Shown: positions 35,494 to 45,300, counted from the first letter of the stretch. The stretch: 64,000 nt of DNA from Lachnospiraceae bacterium (GCA_017518735.1 JAFWTY010000016.1:1-64000); one strand, 5' to 3'. Numbers and translations: made by a program. Notes: generated by a model not told the origin, from the letters alone.

Positions 35494-36545
35494 TTATAGG
35501 CGTTACGGGTTACGGTGCAACGGGAGCGAGTGCGTATATTGACCTGATTAAAGAGTTTGAAGAAATTCAAAGCTTTGGTGCAGCGGTGGAGTTTCAGGTT
35601 ATTCAAGAAACAGATGGAATAAGTGATCTTAAATATCATCTTGTAACCAACGGTCATAGACTTAGAACGAATGCTGCTATTACCAGATATATAAGAAACC
35701 TAGACAACCCAAGGGTGTCTAATATAGTTAAGTATTCAAATAAAAAGTATAAAAAGCTGGCTTTGGAATATATTAATGAGCTGATTCAATTATCTTGGGT
35801 TGGACGAAGTAGTTTTGATCCGATCGATTTCAGACCACGAATCGACAGATTAGCTACAAGGAAGATAATACGTTTGGTTAATGGTGTACTTAACAGAATT
35901 AATGGTAAATGGGGTATCCCTCCATTTAAAAGACGTTATCTGGCTTTTTTGACTGAAGAAGAGTTTGAGGAGTGCACAAAACGCTTTCTTAATAGACTGT
36001 TTGAGTCTTGTGGGTTTGATTTGTGTAAACCGATTCTCGTAGAACAAATCTTTAATACCAAAAATCCCTTGGAGGGTACAGAGTATTTTGGTGATTTCAG
36101 ATCAATAGTTGTAGAACGGGATCCCAGGGATGTTTTTGTTTTATCGAACTATATTTTACGAAGACATTGCAGGTTTATGCCACATGATGGGAATGTTGAG
36201 AATTTCGTTCAGTATTATAAATTATCCCACGCCGGCAGAGTAGAAAATCCGTATGTCAAGTATTTTCAGTATGAAGATTTAATTTTTAATTATAATGAGG
36301 TATGCGATCAGATGGAAAAGTGGCTTGGCATCAGGCATATTCATAAAAAAGAGTTTTTTGTACCTGAGCACTCATTCAGTAATACACAAGTATATTTATC
36401 ATACCCCGAACTGTCGGATAAAATTAAGTATATAGAGGAAAATCTGTCAGAATATCTTTATCCGTTCGATTCGATGAAATCAAATTTGACTTTTGAAGCG
36501 GTAAAGGGAAAGCCGTTTGGTTTTGAAGGAAAAAAGAATAAATAG
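35490..36545 (+). CDS. Sulfotransferase-like P-loop protein
   Basis: 351 residues. A P-loop-like N terminus (IIGVTGYGATGASAYIDLI) and the segment VVERDPRDVFVLSNYIL, which matches the 3'-phosphate-binding RDPRD-x-x-x-S pattern of PAPS sulfotransferases. The 5'-phosphosulfate loop lacks the usual SGTT, so activity is uncertain. The C-terminal ~130 residues contain a conserved-looking FQYEDLIFNYNEV patch. Coupled to wzx by ATGA overlap. It may modify the repeat unit. Confidence 0.5.
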   Translation: MIIGVTGYGATGASAYIDLIKEFEEIQSFGAAVEFQVIQETDGISDLKYHLVTNGHRLRTNAAITRYIRNLDNPRVSNIVKYSNKKYKKLALEYINELIQLSWVGRSSFDPIDFRPRIDRLATRKIIRLVNGVLNRINGKWGIPPFKRRYLAFLTEEEFEECTKRFLNRLFESCGFDLCKPILVEQIFNTKNPLEGTEYFGDFRSIVVERDPRDVFVLSNYILRRHCRFMPHDGNVENFVQYYKLSHAGRVENPYVKYFQYEDLIFNYNEVCDQMEKWLGIRHIHKKEFFVPEHSFSNTQVYLSYPELSDKIKYIEENLSEYLYPFDSMKSNLTFEAVKGKPFGFEGKKNK

Positions 36546-36588
36546 TTATTTGGGAAATGTTAATTAGTGTCATAAAAGGAGAAGAAAT

Positions 36589-38412
36589 ATGCAGGCGATT
36601 ATTTTGGCAGCCGGAATGGGTAAAAGATTAAAAGAGCTTACGCAGAGCAATACGAAATGCATGGTGAAAGTCAACGGTGTTACGTTGATTGACCGGATGT
36701 TGCATCAGATAGAAGATCATAAATTTACCAAGATAGTAATTGTAGTCGGTTATGAGGGACAAAAATTAATCGAGTACATTAATACTTTGAATATCAAAAC
36801 TCCAATCGTATATGTAAATAACCCGATATATGATAAAACGAATAACATTTATTCTCTTGCACTGGCAAAAGATTGGTTATTGGAGGAAGATACGGTTTTG
36901 TTTGAATCGGATTTGATCTTCGAAGACGGTGTACTGGATGAACTCCTGCAGGATTCCAGAGAATGTCTTGCATTAGTTGATAAGTATGAAGCCTGGATGG
37001 ATGGGACATGCGTAACTTTAGGCGAAGATGATACTATTGAGCGTTTTGTCCCCGGAAAGAAATTTAAATACAATGAAATAAAGGATTATTATAAAACAGT
37101 TAATATTTATAAATTCAGCAAACAGTTCTCGCAAACGTATTATGTTCCGTTTCTTGATGCATATCAGATTGCATTGGGTGAAAATGAGTATTATGAACAG
37201 GTTTTACGTGTTATTACCATGCTTGACGAACCCGGAATAAAAGCGAAAAGGCTTAACGGTCAACGCTGGTATGAAATAGACGATATTCAGGATTTGGATA
37301 TAGCGGAATCTATTTTCTCGGCGGATGAGAATGAAAGAGTGTTGATGTTGCAGGAACGTTATGGTGGATATTGGAGGTATCCTAAGCTTTTGGATTTCTC
37401 CTATTTGGTTAATCCTTACTATCCTCCCGAAAAAATGAGGGATGAAATCCGTGCAAGTTTTGATACGTTACTGACTGAGTATCCATCGGGAATGAGAGTT
37501 AACAGTCTGCTCGCAGCTAAGAATTTTGGTGTTCACAGAGAGAATATACTGGTTGGTAACGGTGCAGCGGAATTAATTAAGTGCTTAATGAATTCGTTTA
37601 CAGGCAAAGTCGGATTTGTTAGGCCTACATTTGAAGAGTATCCTAATCGTTACTCCAAAGATCTTTCGGTTTGCTTTACGCCGAGTAATAAGGATTATTC
37701 ATACACTGTTTATGATTTGATGGATTTTTTTGCAAATAAAGATATTCAAAATCTTGTAGTTGTTAATCCGGATAATCCTAGTGGAAACTATATTCCCAAA
37801 TCGGAATTATTACGCCTGATTGAATGGACGAAGGAGAACGGAATCAAACTGGTAATAGATGAATCTTTTGTGGATTTTGCCGATGAAGAGGATAATTCTT
37901 TAATTGAACAGGAAATCTTATCTTCGAATGAGCATTTGTATGTCATGAAGAGTATTTCAAAGTCCTATGGAGTACCGGGAATTCGGTTAGGAGTATTGGC
38001 ATCGGGCGATGAAAAAACAATTTCTGATATGAAGAAGGATGTAGCAATCTGGAATATCAATTCTTTTGGCGAGTTCTTTATGCAGATAGAAGAAAAGTAT
38101 AAAAAGGATTACCAAGCCGGCTTGGTTAAGTACCGAGCGGAAAGAGAAAGATTTCAAAAAGAACTTGCGAATATTAAAGGGGTCAGAGTGATACCTTCAC
38201 AGGCAAATTATGTAATGGTGGAACTGGACAAAGATATTGAGGCAGGTGGTCTTCTGAAAAATTTACTTATAAAACATAATGTTTTAATTAAGAATCTGCA
38301 ATCTAAGACGAATGGTGGGAATTATCTTCGATTAGCAATCAGGAACGAAGAGGATAATAACCTGCTTTTAGAATCGATGAAGATGGAAATTAACTTAATG
38401 ATTAACGCCTAA
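36589..38412 (+). CDS. Fused LicC/PntC-like cytidylyltransferase and PLP-dependent aminotransferase/decarboxylase-like enzyme
   Basis: 607 residues. Residues 1-235 form a nucleotidyltransferase: LAAGMGKRLKELTQSNTKCMVKVNG, then NNIYSLALAK and FESDLIFEDG, as in LicC and phosphonate cytidylyltransferases. Residues ~260-607 are a fold-type I PLP enzyme of the HisC/CobD type, with VNPDNPSGNYIP, the cofactor Asp in VIDESFVDFAD, and SISKSYGVPGIRLG with the PLP lysine at 458. AAGGAG precedes the ATG. Such fusions suggest that an amino-containing phosphate or phosphonate is made and activated with CTP by one protein. LicD could then attach it. Candidate products, by inference, are CDP-ethanolamine-like or CDP-aminoethylphosphonate. 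Confidence 0.85.
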   Translation: MQAIILAAGMGKRLKELTQSNTKCMVKVNGVTLIDRMLHQIEDHKFTKIVIVVGYEGQKLIEYINTLNIKTPIVYVNNPIYDKTNNIYSLALAKDWLLEEDTVLFESDLIFEDGVLDELLQDSRECLALVDKYEAWMDGTCVTLGEDDTIERFVPGKKFKYNEIKDYYKTVNIYKFSKQFSQTYYVPFLDAYQIALGENEYYEQVLRVITMLDEPGIKAKRLNGQRWYEIDDIQDLDIAESIFSADENERVLMLQERYGGYWRYPKLLDFSYLVNPYYPPEKMRDEIRASFDTLLTEYPSGMRVNSLLAAKNFGVHRENILVGNGAAELIKCLMNSFTGKVGFVRPTFEEYPNRYSKDLSVCFTPSNKDYSYTVYDLMDFFANKDIQNLVVVNPDNPSGNYIPKSELLRLIEWTKENGIKLVIDESFVDFADEEDNSLIEQEILSSNEHLYVMKSISKSYGVPGIRLGVLASGDEKTISDMKKDVAIWNINSFGEFFMQIEEKYKKDYQAGLVKYRAERERFQKELANIKGVRVIPSQANYVMVELDKDIEAGGLLKNLLIKHNVLIKNLQSKTNGGNYLRLAIRNEEDNNLLLESMKMEINLMINA

Positions 38413-38435
38413 AGCGGCTTAAGGAGAACGTTACC

Positions 38436-38939
38436 ATGAGTAAGATTGAGTTAGTGCAGTTATCCCCTGATGATGGCATAGATGTATATGAAATGCTTCA
38501 AAGAATTAATCGTTTTGAAAATGACTTTAACAATGAAGCTAAAGATATGTCCTATTCGGAATACCGGGATTGGTTGATTGAACGGGATGCGTGGAGTAAA
38601 GGAGAGTGTTTGCCTGAGGGGTATGTCAAACAATGGATCTATTGGCTGAAGGTTGACGGAATTCCGGTTGGTATCGGGAAACTCCGAGAAAAAAAGACTT
38701 CCCAATCTGAAAAATGGGGAGGAAATATAGGTTTTGCAATCGATTCCTCGCAACGAGGAAACGGCTATGGAACTAAATTGTTTCAACTGTTACTTACTAA
38801 GGCAAAGGACCTAGAAATAAAGGAGATTCTGTCCACTGTTAGAACTGATAATATAGGATCAAACAGAATTCATGAAAAATGTGGCGGGGTTTTAGTTAAA
38901 AAGGATACGGAAACCTGTTATTATTCTTTTGCCTTGTGA
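38436..38939 (+). CDS. GNAT-family N-acetyltransferase
   Basis: 167 residues. The GNAT fold is seen from VDGIPVGIGKLRE and the acetyl-CoA loop DSSQRGNGYGTKLFQLLL, followed by RTDNIGSNRIHEKCGG. AAGGAG precedes the ATG. It may acetylate an amino sugar or amino group of the polymer building block, given its place in the locus. Confidence 0.88.
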   Translation: MSKIELVQLSPDDGIDVYEMLQRINRFENDFNNEAKDMSYSEYRDWLIERDAWSKGECLPEGYVKQWIYWLKVDGIPVGIGKLREKKTSQSEKWGGNIGFAIDSSQRGNGYGTKLFQLLLTKAKDLEIKEILSTVRTDNIGSNRIHEKCGGVLVKKDTETCYYSFAL

Positions 38940-38972
38940 TCAACGGAGTTTTTGATAGGATGAACGAATCGA

Positions 38973-40541
38973 ATGGGAAATAGTAGAAATAAAAGTAATA
39001 CGCTTTCATTATTTCTATATGAAGTAAAAGGCGGGGTTGTTTTTTTCTTTTTATTTCTCCTGTCGGTGGTTCATCCTTTTTATGTCCCGGAGAAATTCTA
39101 TTACATCGGCACCTATAAGCTTCTATTTTTTGAAAGGGTTACGCTGGTCTTCCTGGCCGCATCTGTATTTTTCTTTATATTAACGATAATCTTTTTGCCA
39201 CGCAGTATTAAAATCAAATTTGAAACAACTGATGTTGCATTTCTGGCACTTGCAGGATGGAATATTGTTTCGCTGTTCCTTTCTCCGTATTTCCCGGATG
39301 GTTTACTTGGATATGAAACCTGGAGAATGGGACTGTTGACACAGTTGGCAATTACGGCCATCTATTTCATCATTAAACAATGGGCAAACAAGTGGAAGAG
39401 TATTATTACGATAACCATGATTGCATTTACGTTTGAGAATATATTGGTTATTCTGCAGCGTTTCGGGAAGAATCCTCTGAATCTCTATGCCGGGATGGGA
39501 TTGGGAGATTGGAACAGGAGAAATCTGCTTGGAACCATAGGAAATTCCAACTGGCTATGCGGCTATATGATGTGTCTGGTTCCTGTGCTGATCTGGTTAT
39601 ATCTCTTAGAAGAAAAAAGAGTATGGAATGTTATTTGGGGAATCATGTTGTTCATTTCTTTGGCAGCATTGTTTTTGCAGGGCAGCAGCAGTGGAGTTGT
39701 TGCTTTAGCCGGTGTCTTACTGGTTTGCTTATGCTTTGTGATTAAAACTTATAAGAATCTTATTCGTTTACTATCCATACCTTTTATGATTTCTTTCTTT
39801 TGGATGATGCTGAGCCTGTTTCAGGTGGAATTACTGGAGCCGGAAGAGGTTCATACACCACAAAAAGTCTATTCTTTGTTATGGATTATTCCTGTGATTA
39901 TTTTATTGGCTGTTATCGTTATTCTTTCTGCTTGGGTTAAGAAGAAACACAAAGATGATCTGTCCTTTTCTTTCATTCGTAATACCATAATACTGATTGC
40001 GGCCATCATTTTTGTGGGAATGCTGGTATTTACTGTAATCCAGATATGGGGGCCCTCAAGTGATAACGGTATTGTACAGAAACTGATAATTAAAGATACC
40101 TGGGGAAGCAACAGAGTCCTGTTATGGAAAGAGACACTTAAACACTTCTTTGGCAATACCCCACTTAAGAGTATATTGTTTGGCGTTGGACCGGACTGTT
40201 ACGGGAACTGGTTTATTGAGCAGGAAATCTATATTCCGGCAGAAGGCCCGTTAAGTGAAGTGGTTTATACGAATGCTCATAATCTCATCCTGACCATGTT
40301 GGTCAATGCGGGGCTGATTGGGATGCTGATTTATCTGGCTACATGGGGCAGTCTATTATTTCTATTTATAAAGAAACGGAAGGAAAGCTATTTTTCGCTT
40401 CTTGGGATACTGATGATAACCGGAATGGGAATCAATGGTTTCTTCAGTTTTCAGCAGGTATGTGCAACTCCCTTGTTCTATGCTTTGTTGGGTTTGGTTC
40501 GGGGGATGACGGATCGGAAGGAATCTGTTCAGGATAAATAA
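38973..40541 (+). CDS. O-antigen ligase/polymerase-like membrane protein
   Basis: 522 residues with ~12-13 membrane segments. The large loop near 380-440 has LFGVGPDCYGNWF and YTNAHNLILTMLVNAGLIGMLIYL, the O-antigen ligase (WaaL/Wzy) family pattern with the conserved H-N. It is a second family member beside wzy at 33019, so one may polymerise and the other ligate the chain to the cell wall or another acceptor. Confidence 0.85.
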   Translation: MGNSRNKSNTLSLFLYEVKGGVVFFFLFLLSVVHPFYVPEKFYYIGTYKLLFFERVTLVFLAASVFFFILTIIFLPRSIKIKFETTDVAFLALAGWNIVSLFLSPYFPDGLLGYETWRMGLLTQLAITAIYFIIKQWANKWKSIITITMIAFTFENILVILQRFGKNPLNLYAGMGLGDWNRRNLLGTIGNSNWLCGYMMCLVPVLIWLYLLEEKRVWNVIWGIMLFISLAALFLQGSSSGVVALAGVLLVCLCFVIKTYKNLIRLLSIPFMISFFWMMLSLFQVELLEPEEVHTPQKVYSLLWIIPVIILLAVIVILSAWVKKKHKDDLSFSFIRNTIILIAAIIFVGMLVFTVIQIWGPSSDNGIVQKLIIKDTWGSNRVLLWKETLKHFFGNTPLKSILFGVGPDCYGNWFIEQEIYIPAEGPLSEVVYTNAHNLILTMLVNAGLIGMLIYLATWGSLLFLFIKKRKESYFSLLGILMITGMGINGFFSFQQVCATPLFYALLGLVRGMTDRKESVQDK

Positions 40542-40654
40542 TTGCCGAAAATCGAAGAGAAGATTGAATTACCTATTATTTATTTTTATAATTAAAAATG
40601 TGAGTTTATAAAAATCAGGTTATCTGTGAACTGTTAAAAGAGGAGGGAACGGAT

Positions 40655-43600
40655 ATGTTAAAAAAGCGTAAGTTGTATAGTTTAATTGCTAAACTTATGA
40701 TTATTGTTATGCTTATTCCGTTATGTTGTTTTTCAAGCATAACAACATTGCGGGTTTCTGCGGCACCGAATGCAACCGGAAATAATCCGTCTGCGACAGG
40801 AAACAATCCAACCGCAACCGGAAACAATTCTGTTGTTATGAGATGGACCGATATGGTTAAGTCGGGAAGTACATATATACAGAATGTAAGCATGACTTTA
40901 AGCGGTTCATACAGTGGTATAGCTCATCCGCGCTATTCCGGTTTTAATATAGAGAGCGGAACTGCTATTTGGATTTATCGGGATTACTATGCAGAAGGCG
41001 AAGATCTGGTTTGCATTGTTTGGGATGATGTAAGTTTTTCAAATTATAATCATTGTACACTTTCTTTTGATAATACCCCGTTAGGCTATTATACTTTCGC
41101 AAATGTTAATCAACCGAGTGATAATACCTTTGAAAATATGCCGAATTCGATTACGAATGTGAGCGCAGGCATAAATGGTTCAAATATTACAATGGACTTC
41201 GCGCCTACCGCGGAAGGTACGGTATATGGCTATTTCAAGGCAAGCCGTGTGGAGAAATTTCAATGGCAATCCGTGATTCCTTATGAAGGCGGATATACGC
41301 CGGCCATGCTTCAACCCCTTGAATTAACTTACGTCGGAAACGGACATCCGATATATTCCGAAGGCTATGGTCCGGCGACTCTGATCTATTTCAGCAATTA
41401 TTTTGACAATAATACCGATTTATTGTATTTCCAATTTGATGATTCAAGGTCGCAGCCCACTGAAGCTGAAAGTCAGTTTTCGGTTCGCTTTAAGAATGTT
41501 TACGGTCATACGAGTATTGAGGAATACAGTGGTTCCATTCCGGCTGGCACATCAGTGCCCACGGCAACAGCCGTAAGCGAGAGTATTGATAATGGTTGGA
41601 TTAATCTCGTAATGAAACCGAATAATAATGGTCGAAATTACATTTTTTACAAAGCCAAAAGAGGTGCGTCTGTATCAGGGGTAACCTTAAATAAGACCCA
41701 AACTTCTATGTGGCCTGATACTTCAGAAAAATTGGTGGCGACAGTCAGACCGGAAGATGCAGTTAACAAGGAAGTTATCTGGAATACCACAAATGAGTAT
41801 ATTGCATCGGTAAACGAAGAAGGATTGGTTGTAGCCAAACATCCCGGTATTGTGAAGGTTACTGCCACAACACGTTCGGGCGGTTACTCCGCAAGTTGTA
41901 ATGTGACGGTACAGGCTGAAATGCCCGAGCTCAGTATACAGTGTTCGGTAGACGGAGTTATTCTTGATTGGGAAGAGCAGGATGTTACTTCTTACAGAAT
42001 CTACAGGAAGGCAGGCTCCGGAACCTGGGAAAAACTGAATGATGTCTGGGGAACCGGCTATATTGACCATAACGTTATAAGTAGTACAAAGTACAGTTAT
42101 TATATTATGTGCTTGGATGACGAGTCCTATGAAGAGATTTCTCCGTATAATAAGAACAAAGTTAAAACTGTTTCTTATTATCGGCTGAATCCACCAAAGT
42201 TAACGGTGACGCAGGTATCAGGAGGCATAAATGTTTCATGGGAAGCAATGCAGGATGTGGAAAAGTATCGTGTTTTCAGGAAAACAGCCAGCGGGAATTG
42301 GACGTCAATAAAATATACGACAGGTCTGTCTTATAAAGATACGAATGTAGAAGGCGATACTTCCTACACATACGGAGTTATTTGCTTAAACCCGGATGGT
42401 AAATATCTTAATGAATTGGTGGAAGGCGGAAGCATTGTATTTAAGAATTATACACCTGCCATTACATTGAAATCGGACAATTCCGGTGTGCAAATCAGTT
42501 GGAATGCGATCGACGAAGCAGCAAAGTATCGTGTTTACAGGAAGACGGCCAGTGGAAACTGGACAGCGCTAAAGACAACGACAGGATTGTCCTATACTGA
42601 TACAGGAGTAGAACACGGAAACGAGTATATCTACGGAATAATCAGCCTGAGATCAAACGGAAGCTATCTAAACAAATTGGAAGAGGGCGGAAGAATTCTG
42701 TATGAGAAGAATTTTAGACCGGATTTGGAATTATCACAGGACAATTCCGGCGTGCAAATCGGTTGGAATGCGATTGACGAAGCGGCAAAGTATCGTGTTT
42801 ACAGGAAGACGGCTAGTGGAAATTGGACAGCACTAAAGACAACGACAGGGTTGTCCTATACGGATACGGCTGTGGAAAACGGAACCGAGTATATCTACGG
42901 AATAATCAGTCTGAGATCAAACGGAAGCTATCTAAACAAATTGGAAGAGGGTGGAAGAATTCTATATGAGAAGAATTACAGACCGACTTTGACGATAGCG
43001 AAGGATAATTCCGGTGTACGAATCAGCTGGGATGCAATAGACGAGGCGGCTAAGTATCGTATATATCGAAAGACAGAAGGTGGAGCATGGGTACGATTTG
43101 CCCCCACAAAGGGACTTTCCTATTTGGATACGGATGTAGAAAGCGGAACAGAGTATATTTACGGAATTATAAGCTTTGATGCCAACGGAGCAGCTTTAAA
43201 CAAGCTGGTAGACGGCGGAAGAATTCTGTATGAGAAGAATTACAGACCAACTTTGACGATAACGCAGGATAATTCAGGCGTACGAATCAGCTGGGATGCA
43301 ATAGACGAGGCGGCTAAGTATCGTATATATCGAAAGACAGAAGGCGGAGCATGGGTACGATTTGCCCCCACAAAGGGACTTTCCTATTTGGATACGGATG
43401 TAGAGAGCGGGACAGAGTATATTTACGGAATTATAAGCTTTGATGCCAACGGAGCAGCTTTAAACAAGCTGGTAGAAGGCGGAAGAATTCTGTACGAGAA
43501 GACTTACCGACCGACTTTGACGATAGCGAAGGATAATTCCGGTGTACGAATCAGCTGGGATGCAATAGACGAGGCAGCTAAGTATCGTATATATCGGAAG

Positions 43601-43768
43601 ACAGAAGGTGGAACATGGGTACGATTTGCACCCACAAAAGGTCTTTCCTATTTGGATACGGATGTAGAAAGCGGAACAGAGTATATTTACGGAATTATAA
43701 GCTTTGATGCCAACGGAGTAGCTTTGAACAAGCTGGTAGAAGGCGGAAGAATTCGTTATATTAAGTAA
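40655..43768 (+). CDS. Secreted repeat protein with a BIG2 domain and FnIII-like repeats
   Basis: 1037 residues. A signal peptide with a long hydrophobic core ends SAAP near residue 39. Three ATGNN-type units then follow (~40-60). An unrecognised beta-rich region (~65-330) leads to a BIG2 Ig-like domain (~335-425, VSGVTLNKTQTSMWPDTSEKL). Seven fibronectin-III-like units come next, of which the last five are 84-88 residues long and nearly identical (pattern ISWDAIDEAAKYRIYRKT ... EYIYGIIS). No sortase motif, S-layer domain or membrane anchor is seen at the C terminus, so how it is held at the surface is unclear. GAGGAGGG precedes the ATG. It ends the main capsule gene run, and two GC-rich hairpins follow. 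Confidence 0.85.
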   Translation: MLKKRKLYSLIAKLMIIVMLIPLCCFSSITTLRVSAAPNATGNNPSATGNNPTATGNNSVVMRWTDMVKSGSTYIQNVSMTLSGSYSGIAHPRYSGFNIESGTAIWIYRDYYAEGEDLVCIVWDDVSFSNYNHCTLSFDNTPLGYYTFANVNQPSDNTFENMPNSITNVSAGINGSNITMDFAPTAEGTVYGYFKASRVEKFQWQSVIPYEGGYTPAMLQPLELTYVGNGHPIYSEGYGPATLIYFSNYFDNNTDLLYFQFDDSRSQPTEAESQFSVRFKNVYGHTSIEEYSGSIPAGTSVPTATAVSESIDNGWINLVMKPNNNGRNYIFYKAKRGASVSGVTLNKTQTSMWPDTSEKLVATVRPEDAVNKEVIWNTTNEYIASVNEEGLVVAKHPGIVKVTATTRSGGYSASCNVTVQAEMPELSIQCSVDGVILDWEEQDVTSYRIYRKAGSGTWEKLNDVWGTGYIDHNVISSTKYSYYIMCLDDESYEEISPYNKNKVKTVSYYRLNPPKLTVTQVSGGINVSWEAMQDVEKYRVFRKTASGNWTSIKYTTGLSYKDTNVEGDTSYTYGVICLNPDGKYLNELVEGGSIVFKNYTPAITLKSDNSGVQISWNAIDEAAKYRVYRKTASGNWTALKTTTGLSYTDTGVEHGNEYIYGIISLRSNGSYLNKLEEGGRILYEKNFRPDLELSQDNSGVQIGWNAIDEAAKYRVYRKTASGNWTALKTTTGLSYTDTAVENGTEYIYGIISLRSNGSYLNKLEEGGRILYEKNYRPTLTIAKDNSGVRISWDAIDEAAKYRIYRKTEGGAWVRFAPTKGLSYLDTDVESGTEYIYGIISFDANGAALNKLVDGGRILYEKNYRPTLTITQDNSGVRISWDAIDEAAKYRIYRKTEGGAWVRFAPTKGLSYLDTDVESGTEYIYGIISFDANGAALNKLVEGGRILYEKTYRPTLTIAKDNSGVRISWDAIDEAAKYRIYRKTEGGTWVRFAPTKGLSYLDTDVESGTEYIYGIISFDANGVALNKLVEGGRIRYIK
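42458..43765 (+). repeat. Five tandem 264-bp repeats in the surface-protein gene
   Basis: Units begin at 42458, 42722, 42986, 43250 and 43514 (the last is 252 bp). Units 1-2 form one near-identical pair and units 3-5 another group, so duplication happened at least twice. A diverged unit precedes them at about 42197. The array is prone to recombination, and assembly of copy number should be checked. Confidence 0.93.
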
Positions 43769-43841
43769 TTAGTTTAACGATAAGCTGATTTAAGTTTATT
43801 TGGGGCATCATTTTTAGGACCTAATAAGATCAATAATCAAC

Positions 43842-43865
43842 AGGACCCGGCAAGAGCCGGGTCCT
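43842..43865 (+). terminator. GC-rich hairpin after the surface-protein gene
   Basis: Stem AGGACCCGG with CCGGGTCCT and a short loop. No T-run follows, so it is a weak intrinsic terminator or an mRNA 3'-end stabiliser. A second hairpin (GGCTAAC/GTTAGC) lies shortly downstream. The rest of 43769-43981 holds no gene. Confidence 0.5.
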
Positions 43866-43981
43866 GAGTATATACAACACAAAAATGAAACGGCTAACTT
43901 ATAGGTTAGCATTTATAGTTAGTATTAATGATGTAACCAGATTAAATAAAACCATTATGACTGATAGGTGCTAAAATCGGG

Positions 43982-45214
43982 ATGAGTAAATTATCAAAAG
44001 AGTATTTATTCTTATTGAATACTATTAAAGGCATTCTTCATAATGAAGAAACCGGTGAAATAGAATCGGAATCTGTAAATTATGAAAGAGTGCTTCGGAT
44101 TGCTGTTGAAAACGGAATAGCCAATACCATCGCAGATAGAATCTTTGGAAGGAAAGATGCCCCGGAAAACATAAAAAAAGAATTCTATAAGCAGAAGATG
44201 ATTACCATGTCCAGGAGCATAGCAGCGGACAATAATCTTCAAAGGGTATATGCAAGTTTGGATGCTCACAAAATAAGGGGGCTTTTTTTAAAAGGAACCA
44301 TTCTCAAAAAACTATATCCTAAGGCATATTTACGGTCAATGAGTGATGCAGACGTATATGCTGCAAGAGAAGATATGGATGAAGTGTACTCGCTTATGAT
44401 AAATATGGGATACAATACCGGGGCAATTGGCAGAGGTAATCATTATGAGTACATGATGGGAAAGGGCTTCAAGATAGAATATCATCCCGAATTGGTTGCT
44501 ATTAGTAGTTGGTATGGAGATAGGGTGTTTTCCAAAAAACATCCGGAAGAAAAAGATATTGCAATTTATATGGATATATGGAATCATACTTTACCAATGG
44601 AAACATATGAGTGTGCCAGACAGTTGGTTCCGGAGTATCATTATCTGTATGTGATCATGCATATGATGAATCATTTTTTGAAAAGCGGAACCGGAATACG
44701 TTCCGTAATGGATGTTTGGGTAATGAATAATCATTATGCAGATAAATGGGATCGTGAATTGATAGAGAGTCTGTTGGAGGATTATGGACTTCGAACTTTT
44801 GAGGCATATGCATTGGCACTGGCGGATAGATGGTTTGATTTGGAGAAATTGCCATATTTGAATAAAGATGTGGACGCTCGAGTGCTGGAAGAGTATGAGC
44901 GGTATATTCTGGAATCCGGAACCTATGGATCAACAGAACATTATGTTTCGCGTGAATTGGGCAATAAAACCGGAATGGAAAATAAGGTGAGATATCTGGC
45001 GGAACTATTTTTCGCACCATATGGAAAGATGAAGAGGATGTATCCTGTTTTGGAGAAAGCACCTGTTCTCTTGCCGATAATGTGGGGTGGAAGAGCAATT
45101 GATAAGTTTCGGTTAAGAGGTAAGAAAACCAGAGGAAAGATAAAGACCGTCATGAAAGCCAACAAGCAAAAAGCGGATTGGCAGAGTGAGTTGATGAGAA
45201 AGATGGTGGAGTGA
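43982..45214 (+). CDS. Nucleotidyltransferase-family protein (NTP_transf_5-like)
   Basis: 410 residues. The core pattern GLFLKGTILKKLYPKAYLRSMSDADVYA at about 98-127 matches the uncharacterised nucleotidyltransferase family 5: the conserved K-G, R-x-M-x-D-x-D residues would hold metal and nucleotide. A basic C-terminal tail is present. A paralogue lies at 47085 across ugd. Genes of this family recur in surface-polysaccharide and peptide-modification loci; the substrate is not known. Confidence 0.8.
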   Translation: MSKLSKEYLFLLNTIKGILHNEETGEIESESVNYERVLRIAVENGIANTIADRIFGRKDAPENIKKEFYKQKMITMSRSIAADNNLQRVYASLDAHKIRGLFLKGTILKKLYPKAYLRSMSDADVYAAREDMDEVYSLMINMGYNTGAIGRGNHYEYMMGKGFKIEYHPELVAISSWYGDRVFSKKHPEEKDIAIYMDIWNHTLPMETYECARQLVPEYHYLYVIMHMMNHFLKSGTGIRSVMDVWVMNNHYADKWDRELIESLLEDYGLRTFEAYALALADRWFDLEKLPYLNKDVDARVLEEYERYILESGTYGSTEHYVSRELGNKTGMENKVRYLAELFFAPYGKMKRMYPVLEKAPVLLPIMWGGRAIDKFRLRGKKTRGKIKTVMKANKQKADWQSELMRKMVE

Positions 45215-45262
45215 GGGGACAAAGATAACTCATAATAAGTTATACTTCCATAAATATAAAAA

Positions 45263-45288
45263 CGGGGTTGACTATTCAGTTAGCCCCG
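45263..45288 (-). terminator. Terminator between the convergent nucleotidyltransferase-like and ugd-like genes
   Basis: Stem CGGGGTTGACT with AGTTAGCCCCG (two G-T pairs). On the minus strand five T follow, so it mainly ends the ugd-like transcript. Confidence 0.8.
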
Positions 45289-45300
45289 AAAATGTTTTTA

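Noticed and set aside
42458..43765. Regular repeats as a CRISPR array
   Set aside because: Units are 264 bp, contiguous and protein-coding, with no spacers. No CRISPR array or cas gene is seen in the window.
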